Assembly (NCBI GenBank): GCA_003978475.1
Contig: QNZR01000027.1
Span: 1-23,929 of the forward strand
DNA: 23,929 bases
Direction of reading: 5' to 3'
From: Sulfurimonas sp.
Lineage (GTDB): Bacteria > Campylobacterota > Campylobacteria > Campylobacterales > Sulfurimonadaceae
This document shows, piece after piece, positions 7,503-15,475 of the stretch; position 1 is the stretch's first letter; each line of letters opens with the position of its first letter. The position numbers and the translations under genes were made by a program. The notes under the pieces are model-generated. The model was not told where the DNA came from. It did not search any database and saw only the letters and a list, made by a program, of their open reading frames with translations.

Positions 7503-9433
7503 TGGGTAAGCCCGAACCGGAAAATGACAATAACTTTTTTAATAAAAATCCGCTACTGACATTTGCCATTTTTTCTATTGTGGTGATTATGGTCTTTAAG
7601 GCGCTTGTAGGTGATCAGGGAAATATTGACAGCCGCATGGGTGCTTCGACGGCAAATGTCATCAACAAAGAGGTCAGCTATGCTGAATTGAAGAAGATGA
7701 TTGAAAATGGTGAGGTCAATAAAGTGGCAATCGGGCAGACGTATATCCGGGCGCTTTCCGATTTGGACGGCATCAAGCACTCCTACAGTGCCCGTATGGT
7801 CGGTAATGATACCACACTGATTCCCCTGCTGGACAAAAAAGGCATTGATTACAAAGGGTTTAGCGAAACGAACTGGTTTACCGAAATGTTTGGATGGCTG
7901 TTGCCGTTCCTGTTAATTATCGGTATTTGGATGTTTTTTGCCAGTCGGATGCAAAAAAGTATGGGTGGCGGTATTCTGGGCATGGGGAACTCGAAAAAGC
8001 TTATTAGCTCTGAAAAACCCAAGACCAAGTTCGATGATGTTGCCGGTGCCCAAGAAGCCAAAGAGGAAGTTTTAGAGATTGTAGATTTTTTAAAATATCC
8101 GGGCCGTTATGTCGAGTTGGGCGCAAAAATTCCCAAGGGCGTACTGTTGGTCGGAAGTCCGGGTACGGGTAAAACACTTTTGGCCAAAGCGGTAGCCGGG
8201 GAAGCCGATGTACCGTTTTTCTCGGTTTCGGGGTCAAGTTTTATTGAGATGTTTGTCGGTGTCGGTGCGGCACGGGTGCGCGATCTGTTTGAGCAGGCCA
8301 AAAAAGATGCGCCGTCGATTATTTTTATTGATGAGATTGATGCCATTGGTAAAAGTCGTGCCGCAGGTGCGAATATGGGTGGTAATGATGAACGCGAACA
8401 GACACTGAATCAACTCTTGGCCGAAATGGACGGTTTTAGTACTGATGTACCGATTATTGTGCTCGCCGCAACCAATCGTCCTGAAATTTTGGATCCGGCA
8501 TTACTGCGTCCGGGGCGTTTTGATCGACAGGTTTTAGTGGATAAACCGGATTTTGAGGGACGTGTTGAAATTCTCAAAGTCCATATTAAAGGCATTAAGG
8601 TCGACAAAGATGTCGATTTGGAAGAGTTGGCACGTCTCACCGCAGGACTGGCCGGTGCTGATTTGGCAAATATTATTAACGAAGGGGCATTATTGGCCGG
8701 TCGTAAAAGCCAGAGTACGGTGACGCAGGCAGATTTACGGGAATCGGTAGAGCGTGCGATTGCCGGACTGGCAAAAAAGAGCCGTCGTATTAATGAAAAA
8801 GAGAAAAAGATTGTTGCCTATCATGAGAGTGGTCACGCATTGATGGCGGAGACGACCAAGGGTGCCAAAAAAGTTTCCAAAGTTTCCATTGTCCCTAGAG
8901 GGCTGGCCGCTTTGGGCTATACGCTTAATACTCCGGAAGAGAATAAATATTTGGCACAAAAATATGAGTTGCTTGCCGAAGTGGATGTTCTTTTGGGTGG
9001 TCGTGCCGCCGAAGAGGTCTTTTTTAACGAGATCTCCACCGGAGCCGGTAATGATTTGGAACGTGCTACGGATATTATTAAATCGATGGTGCAGGTATAC
9101 GGTATGAGTGAGGTTGCCGGATTAATGGTGCTAGAGAAGCAGCGCAGCACCTTTTTAGGCGGTGGTATGCAGCAGTCTCGCGAGTACAGTGACAAGATGG
9201 CTGAAGATATGGATGCCTACATTAAAAAGACCCTTGAATCACATTATGTAGCTGTGAAACACCGACTAGAAGAGTATGCGCCGGCAATTGAGAAGATGGT
9301 GACATTGTTGTATGAAAAAGAGAATATTTCCGGTGATCAGGTTCGAGAAATTATTGCCGAATTTGAAAAAGACAATGGCATCGAGAGTAAGATGCAAAGT
9401 AACGATAACGACAACGCAACAGCGAAAAAGTAA
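7502..9433 (+). CDS. ftsH: ATP-dependent zinc metalloprotease FtsH
   Basis: Membrane-anchored AAA+ protease (643 residues) that pulls out and degrades damaged membrane proteins and some cytosolic regulators. Order: membrane helix 1 (17-37), periplasmic domain, helix 2 (129-148), AAA module with Walker A (218-225), Walker B IIFIDEID (273-280) and second region of homology ATNRPEILD...RPGRFDRQ (Arg339, Arg342), then the zinc protease with HESGH (441-445) and third ligand Asp518 in NDLERATD. Walker A reads GSPGTGKT, where GPPGTGKT is almost universal in FtsH; Ser219 should be tolerated but is unusual. The ATG at 7502 is chosen for AAGGA upstream and its overlap with the prmA stop; the GTG at 7469 lies deep inside prmA. 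Confidence 0.97.
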   Translation: MGKPEPENDNNFFNKNPLLTFAIFSIVVIMVFKALVGDQGNIDSRMGASTANVINKEVSYAELKKMIENGEVNKVAIGQTYIRALSDLDGIKHSYSARMVGNDTTLIPLLDKKGIDYKGFSETNWFTEMFGWLLPFLLIIGIWMFFASRMQKSMGGGILGMGNSKKLISSEKPKTKFDDVAGAQEAKEEVLEIVDFLKYPGRYVELGAKIPKGVLLVGSPGTGKTLLAKAVAGEADVPFFSVSGSSFIEMFVGVGAARVRDLFEQAKKDAPSIIFIDEIDAIGKSRAAGANMGGNDEREQTLNQLLAEMDGFSTDVPIIVLAATNRPEILDPALLRPGRFDRQVLVDKPDFEGRVEILKVHIKGIKVDKDVDLEELARLTAGLAGADLANIINEGALLAGRKSQSTVTQADLRESVERAIAGLAKKSRRINEKEKKIVAYHESGHALMAETTKGAKKVSKVSIVPRGLAALGYTLNTPEENKYLAQKYELLAEVDVLLGGRAAEEVFFNEISTGAGNDLERATDIIKSMVQVYGMSEVAGLMVLEKQRSTFLGGGMQQSREYSDKMAEDMDAYIKKTLESHYVAVKHRLEEYAPAIEKMVTLLYEKENISGDQVREIIAEFEKDNGIESKMQSNDNDNATAKK

Positions 9434-9442
9434 TTAGTACAT

Positions 9443-10183
9443 ATGGGCATGCAGCGAGGAAGCCACCCAAAGAAACTGGCGTATATTTTACCCAATATGT
9501 TTACGGCTGCTTCCATTTTTGTCGGTATTTTCAGTATGGTGAGTGCCATTAAGGGTGAGTATGAGCTTGCGGCGTGGCTGGTAATGCTTTCACTGGTCTT
9601 TGATGCACTTGACGGAAGGGTGGCTCGCATGACCAATACCTGTAGCCGCTTTGGAGTAGAATTTGATTCGCTTGCCGATATTGTGGCATTTGGAGTGGCG
9701 CCGGCACTGTTGATTTACATGTATATCGGTCATGATTACGGACGTGTGGGTGTTGTGGTAAGTGCGATGTTTGTCGTGTTGGGAGCCATTCGTCTGGCAC
9801 GTTTTAATGTGATGACCTCACAGGTCGAGCCGTCGGTATTTATTGGTGTTCCCATTCCTACGGCAGCAGTATTTATATCGGTATTGGTACTGCTTTTTGA
9901 AGATTATGTCTCTATGCATGCATATAAATATGTCATTTTGATTGCTGCGGCATCGGTTGCCCTGTTAATGGTCAGCAATATCCGCTATCCGAGTTTTAAA
10001 AAGCTTGACCTTCAGTCATTGCACTACATGCGGCTTTTTGTCACGCTGCTGATTGCGGCATCGGTTGTTGTGGTCTACCCCAAGGAGGGCTTTGCGCTTA
10101 TTTTTATTCTCTATATTTTATATGGACCGGTTCAGGCGCTACTGCATTTAAGCCGCCGCTACAAACTCTTTAAAAAGCATTAG
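9443..10183 (+). CDS. pssA: CDP-diacylglycerol-serine O-phosphatidyltransferase
   Basis: Integral membrane enzyme (246 residues) joining serine to CDP-diacylglycerol, the first step to phosphatidylethanolamine. The CDP-alcohol phosphotransferase signature is complete: Asp57-Gly58, Ala61-Arg62, Gly71, Asp75 and Asp79 with family spacing (DGRVAR ... GVEFDSLAD). Several hydrophobic helices follow (GVVVSAMFVVLGAIRL, AAVFISVLVLLF, YVILIAAASVALLMV). The hydrophobic pattern and lack of a HKD motif mark it as the Bacillus/Helicobacter type, unlike E. coli PssA. It follows ftsH by 9 bases; the ribosome binding site is weak. The stop overlaps the stop of the convergent TPR gene, leaving no room for an intergenic terminator. 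Confidence 0.93.
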   Translation: MGMQRGSHPKKLAYILPNMFTAASIFVGIFSMVSAIKGEYELAAWLVMLSLVFDALDGRVARMTNTCSRFGVEFDSLADIVAFGVAPALLIYMYIGHDYGRVGVVVSAMFVVLGAIRLARFNVMTSQVEPSVFIGVPIPTAAVFISVLVLLFEDYVSMHAYKYVILIAAASVALLMVSNIRYPSFKKLDLQSLHYMRLFVTLLIAASVVVVYPKEGFALIFILYILYGPVQALLHLSRRYKLFKKH

Positions 10184-12531
10184 TGTTTCGACGCTGATTG
10201 GGCTCTTTTTTGAAACAGACGTTCTTTGGTCTGAATACCGAAGTTAAAATATTCTGAGTGAAAACCATTATTGCCGATGCGTTGAAACTGAATGGCAGCA
10301 CCATGATTGTTTTTGATTTCAAGATAGAGCAGTCCCAAAGCATAACGACTCTCCATATCGTTGGGATTTTTGAGTTTTGCCAGCTCCAATAGTGCGATGG
10401 CGTTGGCTTTGTGCTCTGAGGCAATGGCGGAAACAGCTCCTAGAAAAAGGGTCTGTGCATCACGTTGTTTGTAGTCGTCAATGAGTTGATTGTACAGACT
10501 GTAGGACTCTTCAAACTTTTGGGCATAGAGTGCGATGATGGCCAGGGCATTGATAATATCTTGCGGATTATCGTTCGTAGCTTGAAGTGTTTGTTGCAGT
10601 TGCGTATGCAAAGGATGCAGCATACCGGTAATCAGTGCCATTTGAGCATAAAGATAGCGGGTCAGAAACGGCCCATAGTAGAGATCGTCAAAAAGAAGTT
10701 TTTGTTGTTTCAGATAGCTCAGTGCGGCGGCGGCATAGGCTTTTTTTGAGAGCTCTTTGTTGTGAGCATGAATATAGAGCAGGTGCGGCACGATGTCGTA
10801 GGGGAGCTGATGGCTAAGCTTCTGGGTGGCTTGGCGCATGACATCTTGTTTATTGAACTTTGATGCAATAATATACTCAAGAGCCAGGTAGAGCGGACGA
10901 TCTTTATGCCGGTGCTCAATCCAGGGGAGGGTGCCGACATAGTTTTGTGTTGCAATATGGAGCAGGGTTCGGTAGAGCTCGAACTCTTCAGTGTCATCTT
11001 CGTTGGCGAGGTTTTCTTTTAAAATAGCGTGCAGTTTTTGCGATTCTTTGTGCAGCAACTGACCGCTAAGCAGTGCGTAAATGCCCGAAAGATAGTTATT
11101 GGCATCGAGATGATAGGATTTTAAAAAATATTTGTAGGCATTGTCATGATCACCAAGTTGTGCATAGGTGAGTGCCAGATTATAATTTAAAATGGAGTGT
11201 TTGGGCTCAATTTTAAGAAGTTCTCGTAACTGTTTATTGGCGCTTCTTAAGTGAAAAGAGAGTGATTTTTGAATGGCTTCGGCAATGCCTTTATTGACTT
11301 GGGAGAGCTGTTTGCTGTAGTGTAAATACTCTTTGGCACTACTGATGTCATCAATATAGATATTGGCATTGCCTTTACGGATGTAACTGATGGTCTGTTC
11401 CGCATTGAAGACACGATAGGGTGAAAAGTAGAAGAGGGTTTCATATAGAGTTCTGCGACTGTTGATGACATGATTACGGTAGTGTTCTTGAGCCAGCTCC
11501 GTATCAAAAAGGGCTTTTTTCAGATGCACATGAACCGGATAGGGTGTGTAAACGGCCTCATCGTATGTATCGGTTGTATCACGCAGTAGGGTGCCGCCAT
11601 CTTCAATCAGCCCCGATTTGAGATAAATGAACGCAAGGGCAAGCTGCTCTTTCATGGGGTTTTTATTGATGGCAATGGCATCGAGAAGATATTTTTTAGA
11701 AAGGGTCAAGTCACCAATATTGGCATATAGAAGGGCCAGGGTGAAATAGTCCTTTTCATGAAGCGTGTTCTCCAGAGTGTTGAGGGCATCATAATAATTT
11801 CCAAAAAGTGTATTGATCTTGGTGTGGAGCTTGTCTTGCGTGTATTGGTATGCTGATGATGTTGGATGGCGTAGTGCAATAAGCGTTTCCTGGTAGTTTT
11901 TCTTATAGTAGTTAATGAGGGTGTAGTAGTATGAGTAGAGTGCCGAGTTGCTCTCTTTGGCGAGTGAGGCATACGCAAGTTCTATGTAGTAGTCGAAAGC
12001 GTCCGTATTGTTCAAATGCAAGGAGCAGACCGCAGCATTGATGGCACTGGCACATTCTCGTTCACCACTTTGAATGGCTTTGTTGAAATTTTTAAGGGCA
12101 TCACCGTAGCGCTGCTCTTTGAGTTGCGCCACACCCAGATTGTATTGGGAGATCGCTTCGCTGTAGTGGGCAATTTTTTCATATAACACCAGAGCGTTCT
12201 CTTTGTCACCGTTACTGTAGAGGGTATTGGCTTTGGCAATCATTTTTTCAAGACGGCTGATGGCAATGACATCGGGTTTCTCTGCATCCAGTTTGGTAGT
12301 GATTTCGTTAAAGTTGGTGTTAAAGCCCTCGTCATTATCCTGCTGTCCTACCAGCAAATAAGCAATGAGCGCCAGAAGAATGATAATGAGCACCGTAGCT
12401 ATAATAAGGACGATTTTCTTAAGGTCAATACCGCGTTCTTGTGCATGGGTATCACCGGATATATCGGCATCCTTTGACGTGTCGGGATCTTCTTCAATAA
12501 TGATAATCTCTTCGTGCTCCAGCTCTGCCAC
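10180..12531 (-). CDS. pflB: Membrane-anchored TPR protein, probable flagellar motor scaffold PflB
   Basis: A 783-residue protein with a short, very acidic cytoplasmic N-terminus, one membrane helix (38-61) and a long tetratricopeptide array. Clear TPR units include YNLGVAQLKEQRYGDALKNF, YNLALTYAQLGDHDNAYKYF and YALGLLYLEIKNNHGAAIQF. In Campylobacter jejuni the gene beside serS is pflB (Cj0390), an inner-membrane TPR protein that helps form the wide disk carrying stators in high-torque flagellar motors. Position, length, topology and TPR content all fit, but I name it from context rather than from an alignment. The start is GTG at 12531, with AAAGAGATA upstream; no in-frame ATG precedes the acidic segment. 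It lies 11 bases after serS on the same strand. Its TAA overlaps the pssA TAG. Confidence 0.72.
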   Translation of the reverse strand: MAELEHEEIIIIEEDPDTSKDADISGDTHAQERGIDLKKIVLIIATVLIIILLALIAYLLVGQQDNDEGFNTNFNEITTKLDAEKPDVIAISRLEKMIAKANTLYSNGDKENALVLYEKIAHYSEAISQYNLGVAQLKEQRYGDALKNFNKAIQSGERECASAINAAVCSLHLNNTDAFDYYIELAYASLAKESNSALYSYYYTLINYYKKNYQETLIALRHPTSSAYQYTQDKLHTKINTLFGNYYDALNTLENTLHEKDYFTLALLYANIGDLTLSKKYLLDAIAINKNPMKEQLALAFIYLKSGLIEDGGTLLRDTTDTYDEAVYTPYPVHVHLKKALFDTELAQEHYRNHVINSRRTLYETLFYFSPYRVFNAEQTISYIRKGNANIYIDDISSAKEYLHYSKQLSQVNKGIAEAIQKSLSFHLRSANKQLRELLKIEPKHSILNYNLALTYAQLGDHDNAYKYFLKSYHLDANNYLSGIYALLSGQLLHKESQKLHAILKENLANEDDTEEFELYRTLLHIATQNYVGTLPWIEHRHKDRPLYLALEYIIASKFNKQDVMRQATQKLSHQLPYDIVPHLLYIHAHNKELSKKAYAAAALSYLKQQKLLFDDLYYGPFLTRYLYAQMALITGMLHPLHTQLQQTLQATNDNPQDIINALAIIALYAQKFEESYSLYNQLIDDYKQRDAQTLFLGAVSAIASEHKANAIALLELAKLKNPNDMESRYALGLLYLEIKNNHGAAIQFQRIGNNGFHSEYFNFGIQTKERLFQKRAQSASKH

Positions 12532-12542
12532 ACTATCTCTTT

Positions 12543-13787
12543 TTACATGTATTTTTGTAAAACATCGGGAATGACAATGGTGCCGTCGGCATTTTGAAAG
12601 TTCTCCATAATGGCAACCATGGTGCGCCCTACGGCAAGGGATGAGCCGTTAAGCGTATGGACAAGCCGGTTCTTCTTTCCTTCTTTAAAACGTATTTTTG
12701 CCCGTCGCGCTTGAAAATCCCGGGTGTGGGAGATAGAGCTAATCTCACGGTAGGTATTTTGACCCGGAAGCCAGACTTCAAGATCGATGGTTTTAGCCGC
12801 ACTAAAACCCAGATCCCCCGCACATAGATTCACCAGACGGTGCGGCAGCTCTAAAGCTCTTAGCAGATCTGAGGCACAAGACACCATGGCATCAAAGAGC
12901 GCATCGCTGTGGTCGGGGTGTGCAAGAGCTACGAGTTCGACTTTGTGAAACTGATGCTGACGAATCATACCGCGGGTGTCGCGTCCGGCAGAACCGGCTT
13001 CTTTACGAAAGCACGAGGTGTAACCGGTCATGGTAACGGGCAGACTTTCAGCTGCTATAATCTCATCTTGAAAGAGATTGGTCAATGGGACTTCGGCTGT
13101 AGGAATCAGATAGAGTGCCTCATCTTCTATTTTGTAAAGATCGTCTTCAAACTTCGGTAATTGTCCGGTACCTTCAAGGGCGGTACGGTTGACTATGGCA
13201 GGAACACTGACTTCGGTAAATCCGCGCTCACGGTTAAAGTCGAGCATAAAGTTGATCAATGCACGTTCCAGTCGCGCTCCCTCGTCATAGACAACGCTAA
13301 AACGACTTTTGGCAATCTTTACACCCCGTTCAAAATCAATCCAGCCGTTAGCCTCGGCCAGCTCCCAATGCTCTTTGGGGCTAAAAGAGAAGGTGCGCGG
13401 CGTGAGTACTTTTTGTATTTCAACATTATCGGATTCATCCATTCCCTCAGGTACGGATGCATCCGGCAGATTCGGTACGCCCATAACGATGGAAGTGAGT
13501 GCCTCTTCCGCATCGCGCTGTTTCTCAAGAAGCTCGTTAATATGTACTTTGTTGGCATCAACTTTGGCTTTAAGTTCACCAATGTCTTTACCTTCACGTT
13601 TGTACTGTCCAAAAAGTCTGCTCATCTCATTTTGAGCGGCCTGTGCTTTTTCAAAATTGGCTTTAGCGGTTTTTAGGGCACTGTTTTTCTCCTGAATAGA
13701 AGCCAGTACCGTAGCGTCCACCCCTTTACGCCGAAGCTGGGCACTGACATCATCAAAATTGTTCTGAAGTTGTTTTAAGTCTATCAT
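12543..13787 (-). CDS. serS: Seryl-tRNA synthetase
   Basis: Class II synthetase (414 residues) charging tRNA-Ser and tRNA-Sec with serine. Residues ~1-100 form the long two-helix coiled-coil arm that grips the variable arm of the tRNA. The catalytic core shows the TAEVPLTNL strand (230-238), motif 2 FRKEAGSAGRDTRG (260-273) and motif 3 NGSSLAVGRTMVAIMEN (380-396, Arg388). AGGAA five bases before the ATG and a strong upstream -10 support the start. serS and the TPR gene downstream are likely one transcript. Confidence 0.97.
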   Translation of the reverse strand: MIDLKQLQNNFDDVSAQLRRKGVDATVLASIQEKNSALKTAKANFEKAQAAQNEMSRLFGQYKREGKDIGELKAKVDANKVHINELLEKQRDAEEALTSIVMGVPNLPDASVPEGMDESDNVEIQKVLTPRTFSFSPKEHWELAEANGWIDFERGVKIAKSRFSVVYDEGARLERALINFMLDFNRERGFTEVSVPAIVNRTALEGTGQLPKFEDDLYKIEDEALYLIPTAEVPLTNLFQDEIIAAESLPVTMTGYTSCFRKEAGSAGRDTRGMIRQHQFHKVELVALAHPDHSDALFDAMVSCASDLLRALELPHRLVNLCAGDLGFSAAKTIDLEVWLPGQNTYREISSISHTRDFQARRAKIRFKEGKKNRLVHTLNGSSLAVGRTMVAIMENFQNADGTIVIPDVLQKYM

Positions 13788-13818
13788 GGTGTTCCTAGTT
13801 TTGCTATTAATGGGGTAG

Positions 13819-13847
13819 ATTATAACAAAAGAAGTTTAAATTTTGAA
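13819..13847 (-). promoter_or_regulatory. Promoter of serS with extended -10
   Basis: Read leftward, TGTTATAAT is a full TGnTATAAT extended -10 (TATAAT at 13824-13819). TTCAAA at 13847-13842 is a fair -35 at a 17-base spacing. Transcription would start near 13811, leaving a leader of about 24 bases that carries the serS ribosome binding site. Confidence 0.6.
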
Positions 13848-13881
13848 CGAAAAAATGAGCTTCACACAAACGCAACGGAGG

Positions 13882-13897
13882 AATTTACATGTAAATT
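13882..13897. promoter_or_regulatory. Perfect 16-bp palindrome, candidate operator between serS and the lipoprotein gene
   Basis: AATTTACATGTAAATT is a perfect inverted repeat with no spacer. It lies in the 176-base divergent gap, about 75 bases upstream of the lipoprotein start and about 58 bases upstream of the serS -10. A near-identical 14-bp palindrome, TTTTACATGTAAAA, occurs before rpsF (21293-21306). The regulator is unknown. Confidence 0.4.
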
Positions 13898-13922
13898 TTA
13901 AGAGTAAAACAGAATAGTTCTT

Positions 13923-13929
13923 GTATAAC
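13923..13929 (+). promoter_or_regulatory. Candidate -10 box for the lipoprotein gene
   Basis: TGTATAAC at 13922-13929, 34 bases from the start codon, is the best -10 in this gap on the + strand; no clear -35 is visible. The same eight bases occur before rpsF on the minus strand. Confidence 0.35.
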
Positions 13930-13963
13930 TTCAGTACAAAAATTATATTTGGAGAGAAACAAC

Positions 13964-14497
13964 ATGAAACAGAGTATTGTCGTTCTTGTATTAGCAACTT
14001 TGGTAGCCCTTTTTTCAGGGTGTTCCAAGAGTAATGAAACCCCGGTTAGCACGGAAGTAGTTGTCATTGAAAGCGGTGTTATTGCCCCTAATATTACCAT
14101 TGGCGAGCCGTTGAACCATGCGACATTGAGCGACCAGTTTGACAAAGAGCATACGCTCACCGAGGCGAACAAAGTCATTTTTGCTTTTACAAAAGATATG
14201 GGGCATGTTGTGACGGATCTATTGAAATCCAAACCTGATGACTACCTAAGCAGTAAGAATATTTTCTTTGTTGCTGACATGAGTAAAATGCCTTCACTCA
14301 TCTACAAGATGGCGGTACTGCCGGACTTGGAAGATTTGAACTATCCGATATTAATCATTTTAGACGAAGAGAAGGGTGCCGGTTATCGTAACGCCAACGA
14401 AGGTAATCGTATTATGGTCATTGATCTTGAAGGCGGTAACGTTACCAAGGCAACGTTCCTGGCTACGACTGACGCACTGCTTAAAGCGATTGAGTAG
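13964..14497 (+). CDS. Thioredoxin-fold-like lipoprotein lacking the redox cysteines
   Basis: A 177-residue protein with a lipoprotein signal: MKQS, a hydrophobic stretch, then LFSGC with the lipid-bearing Cys20. Phe at -3 makes the lipobox less than ideal. The mature part resembles a redoxin fold: ITIGEPLNHATLSDQF (domain start), VIFAFTKDMGHVV where a CxxC motif would normally sit, and LNYPILIILDEEKG, which fits the cis-proline strand. Cys20 is the only cysteine, so thiol redox chemistry is excluded if the fold assignment is right. GGAG at 13951-13954 lies 9 bases before the ATG; a codon at 13949 upstream of it overlaps the ribosome binding site. It converges on metF with an 8-base gap. Function unknown; probably anchored in the cell envelope. 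Confidence 0.7.
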   Translation: MKQSIVVLVLATLVALFSGCSKSNETPVSTEVVVIESGVIAPNITIGEPLNHATLSDQFDKEHTLTEANKVIFAFTKDMGHVVTDLLKSKPDDYLSSKNIFFVADMSKMPSLIYKMAVLPDLEDLNYPILIILDEEKGAGYRNANEGNRIMVIDLEGGNVTKATFLATTDALLKAIE

Positions 14498-14505
14498 CCT
14501 GCCGT

Positions 14506-15456
14506 TTAGCGTAAGATCTCTTTGGCGACGCTAAACTGATTGGCGCACATCAGATGAATTTTCGGATGGAGTGCCCTGAGTGCGTCAAAAAGGGTTTTAC
14601 TTAACTCGAAACCAACCTTATACTCCTCCTCTTCGGAAATATCATGAGCTCCGCGCAATTTTTCAATCCATGATTTGGGAACATTAATACCTGGTACATG
14701 CGAAGATAGAAACTGTGCCGTCCGTAATTTGGTAATCGGAAAAACTCCAAAAACAAGCTGCACATCTTTTCCTTCGAGGCAACACTCTTTGTTGGCGTGT
14801 TCCATAAGCTCCAGAAGTACTTTGGCATTGTCTATATTGTAGACCGGCTGGGTAATGATGCCCAGGGCACCATTGAGAATTTTTTTCTGCATTTTGTTTT
14901 GGAGCGTTTTGGGGTTTTTCGCATAGGCATTGACCACACTAAAGGGGTAGATGGGTTTTGGTTTGAGTGCAAGAGGTTTGCCCGCATAATCAATGCCGCT
15001 GTTAAAACAGGCGATCATATTTAAAAGCAGTGAGCTGTCACTCTCAAAAACTCCTTTGGAGTTGGGCTGATCGGAGATCTTTGCCGGATCTCCGGTGAGT
15101 GCGAGTATGGTACGGATATCGGATTCATTGGCACCAAGGAGATCGGATTGAAGGGCAATGCGGTTGCGGTCACGCATGCTCATGGTGGCAAGAACGGGTT
15201 TGTTAAAACGTTCCTGAAGCAGTTTGGCGGCAAAGAGTGCATTATACTTGAGTTTGGCAAGAGGATTGTCCGTGGTACTGAAACCGTCAACAAGCCGGTG
15301 AAGACTGAGTGCTTCAATGGTGTCAATGATCGGAGTAAACTGCGGTGAATGTCCCGGTGTTGTTTCAAGAGTAATATAACTGCCGTGGTGCAGTTTGTCA
15401 ATAAGTGTGTCAAACAAGTCGGTCTGCCCTTTGGTTATTGGATATAATGGCGTCAT
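14506..15456 (-). CDS. metF: Methylenetetrahydrofolate reductase family protein
   Basis: A flavin TIM-barrel enzyme (up to 316 residues) reducing 5,10-methylene-THF to 5-methyl-THF, the methyl donor for methionine synthesis. Visible family marks: ITLETTPGHSP (equivalent to the catalytic Glu segment), SMRDRNRIALQSDLLGA, LALTGDP, ITQPVYN, GVFPITKLRTAQFL and VPGINVPKSWIEKL. The LQSDLLGA and TGDP context is closer to the reductase half of homocysteine methyltransferase/MTHFR fusions than to E. coli MetF. The start is uncertain: the ATG at 15456 has no Shine-Dalgarno and lies inside a -10 box, while TTG at 15417 has AAAGGG 9 bases upstream and begins FDTLIDKL at the domain edge. Longer frames upstream run antisense to serB and are rejected. 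Confidence 0.88.
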   Translation of the reverse strand: MTPLYPITKGQTDLFDTLIDKLHHGSYITLETTPGHSPQFTPIIDTIEALSLHRLVDGFSTTDNPLAKLKYNALFAAKLLQERFNKPVLATMSMRDRNRIALQSDLLGANESDIRTILALTGDPAKISDQPNSKGVFESDSSLLLNMIACFNSGIDYAGKPLALKPKPIYPFSVVNAYAKNPKTLQNKMQKKILNGALGIITQPVYNIDNAKVLLELMEHANKECCLEGKDVQLVFGVFPITKLRTAQFLSSHVPGINVPKSWIEKLRGAHDISEEEEYKVGFELSKTLFDALRALHPKIHLMCANQFSVAKEILR

Positions 15457-15460
15457 TATA
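15443..15460. promoter_or_regulatory. Symmetric divergent promoter between metF and serB
   Basis: TATAATGGCGTCATTATA has 7-bp arms that are perfect reverse complements. The left arm gives TATAAT reading right (15443-15448) toward serB, with a start near 15455. The right arm gives TATAAT reading left (15460-15455) toward metF, with a start near 15448. One polymerase would exclude the other. No strong -35 is visible on either side. Confidence 0.5.
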
Positions 15461-15475
15461 ACAAGAAAGAGATGA

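Noticed and set aside
12541..12551. TTTTACATGTA at the end of serS as a third copy of the operator-like palindrome
   Set aside because: It is formed by the last codons and stop of serS (Tyr-Met-stop) and is only an 8-bp palindrome, so coincidence is likely.
13161..13676. 171-codon + strand frame inside serS
   Set aside because: It lies wholly antisense to conserved serS codons and shows no recognisable domain.
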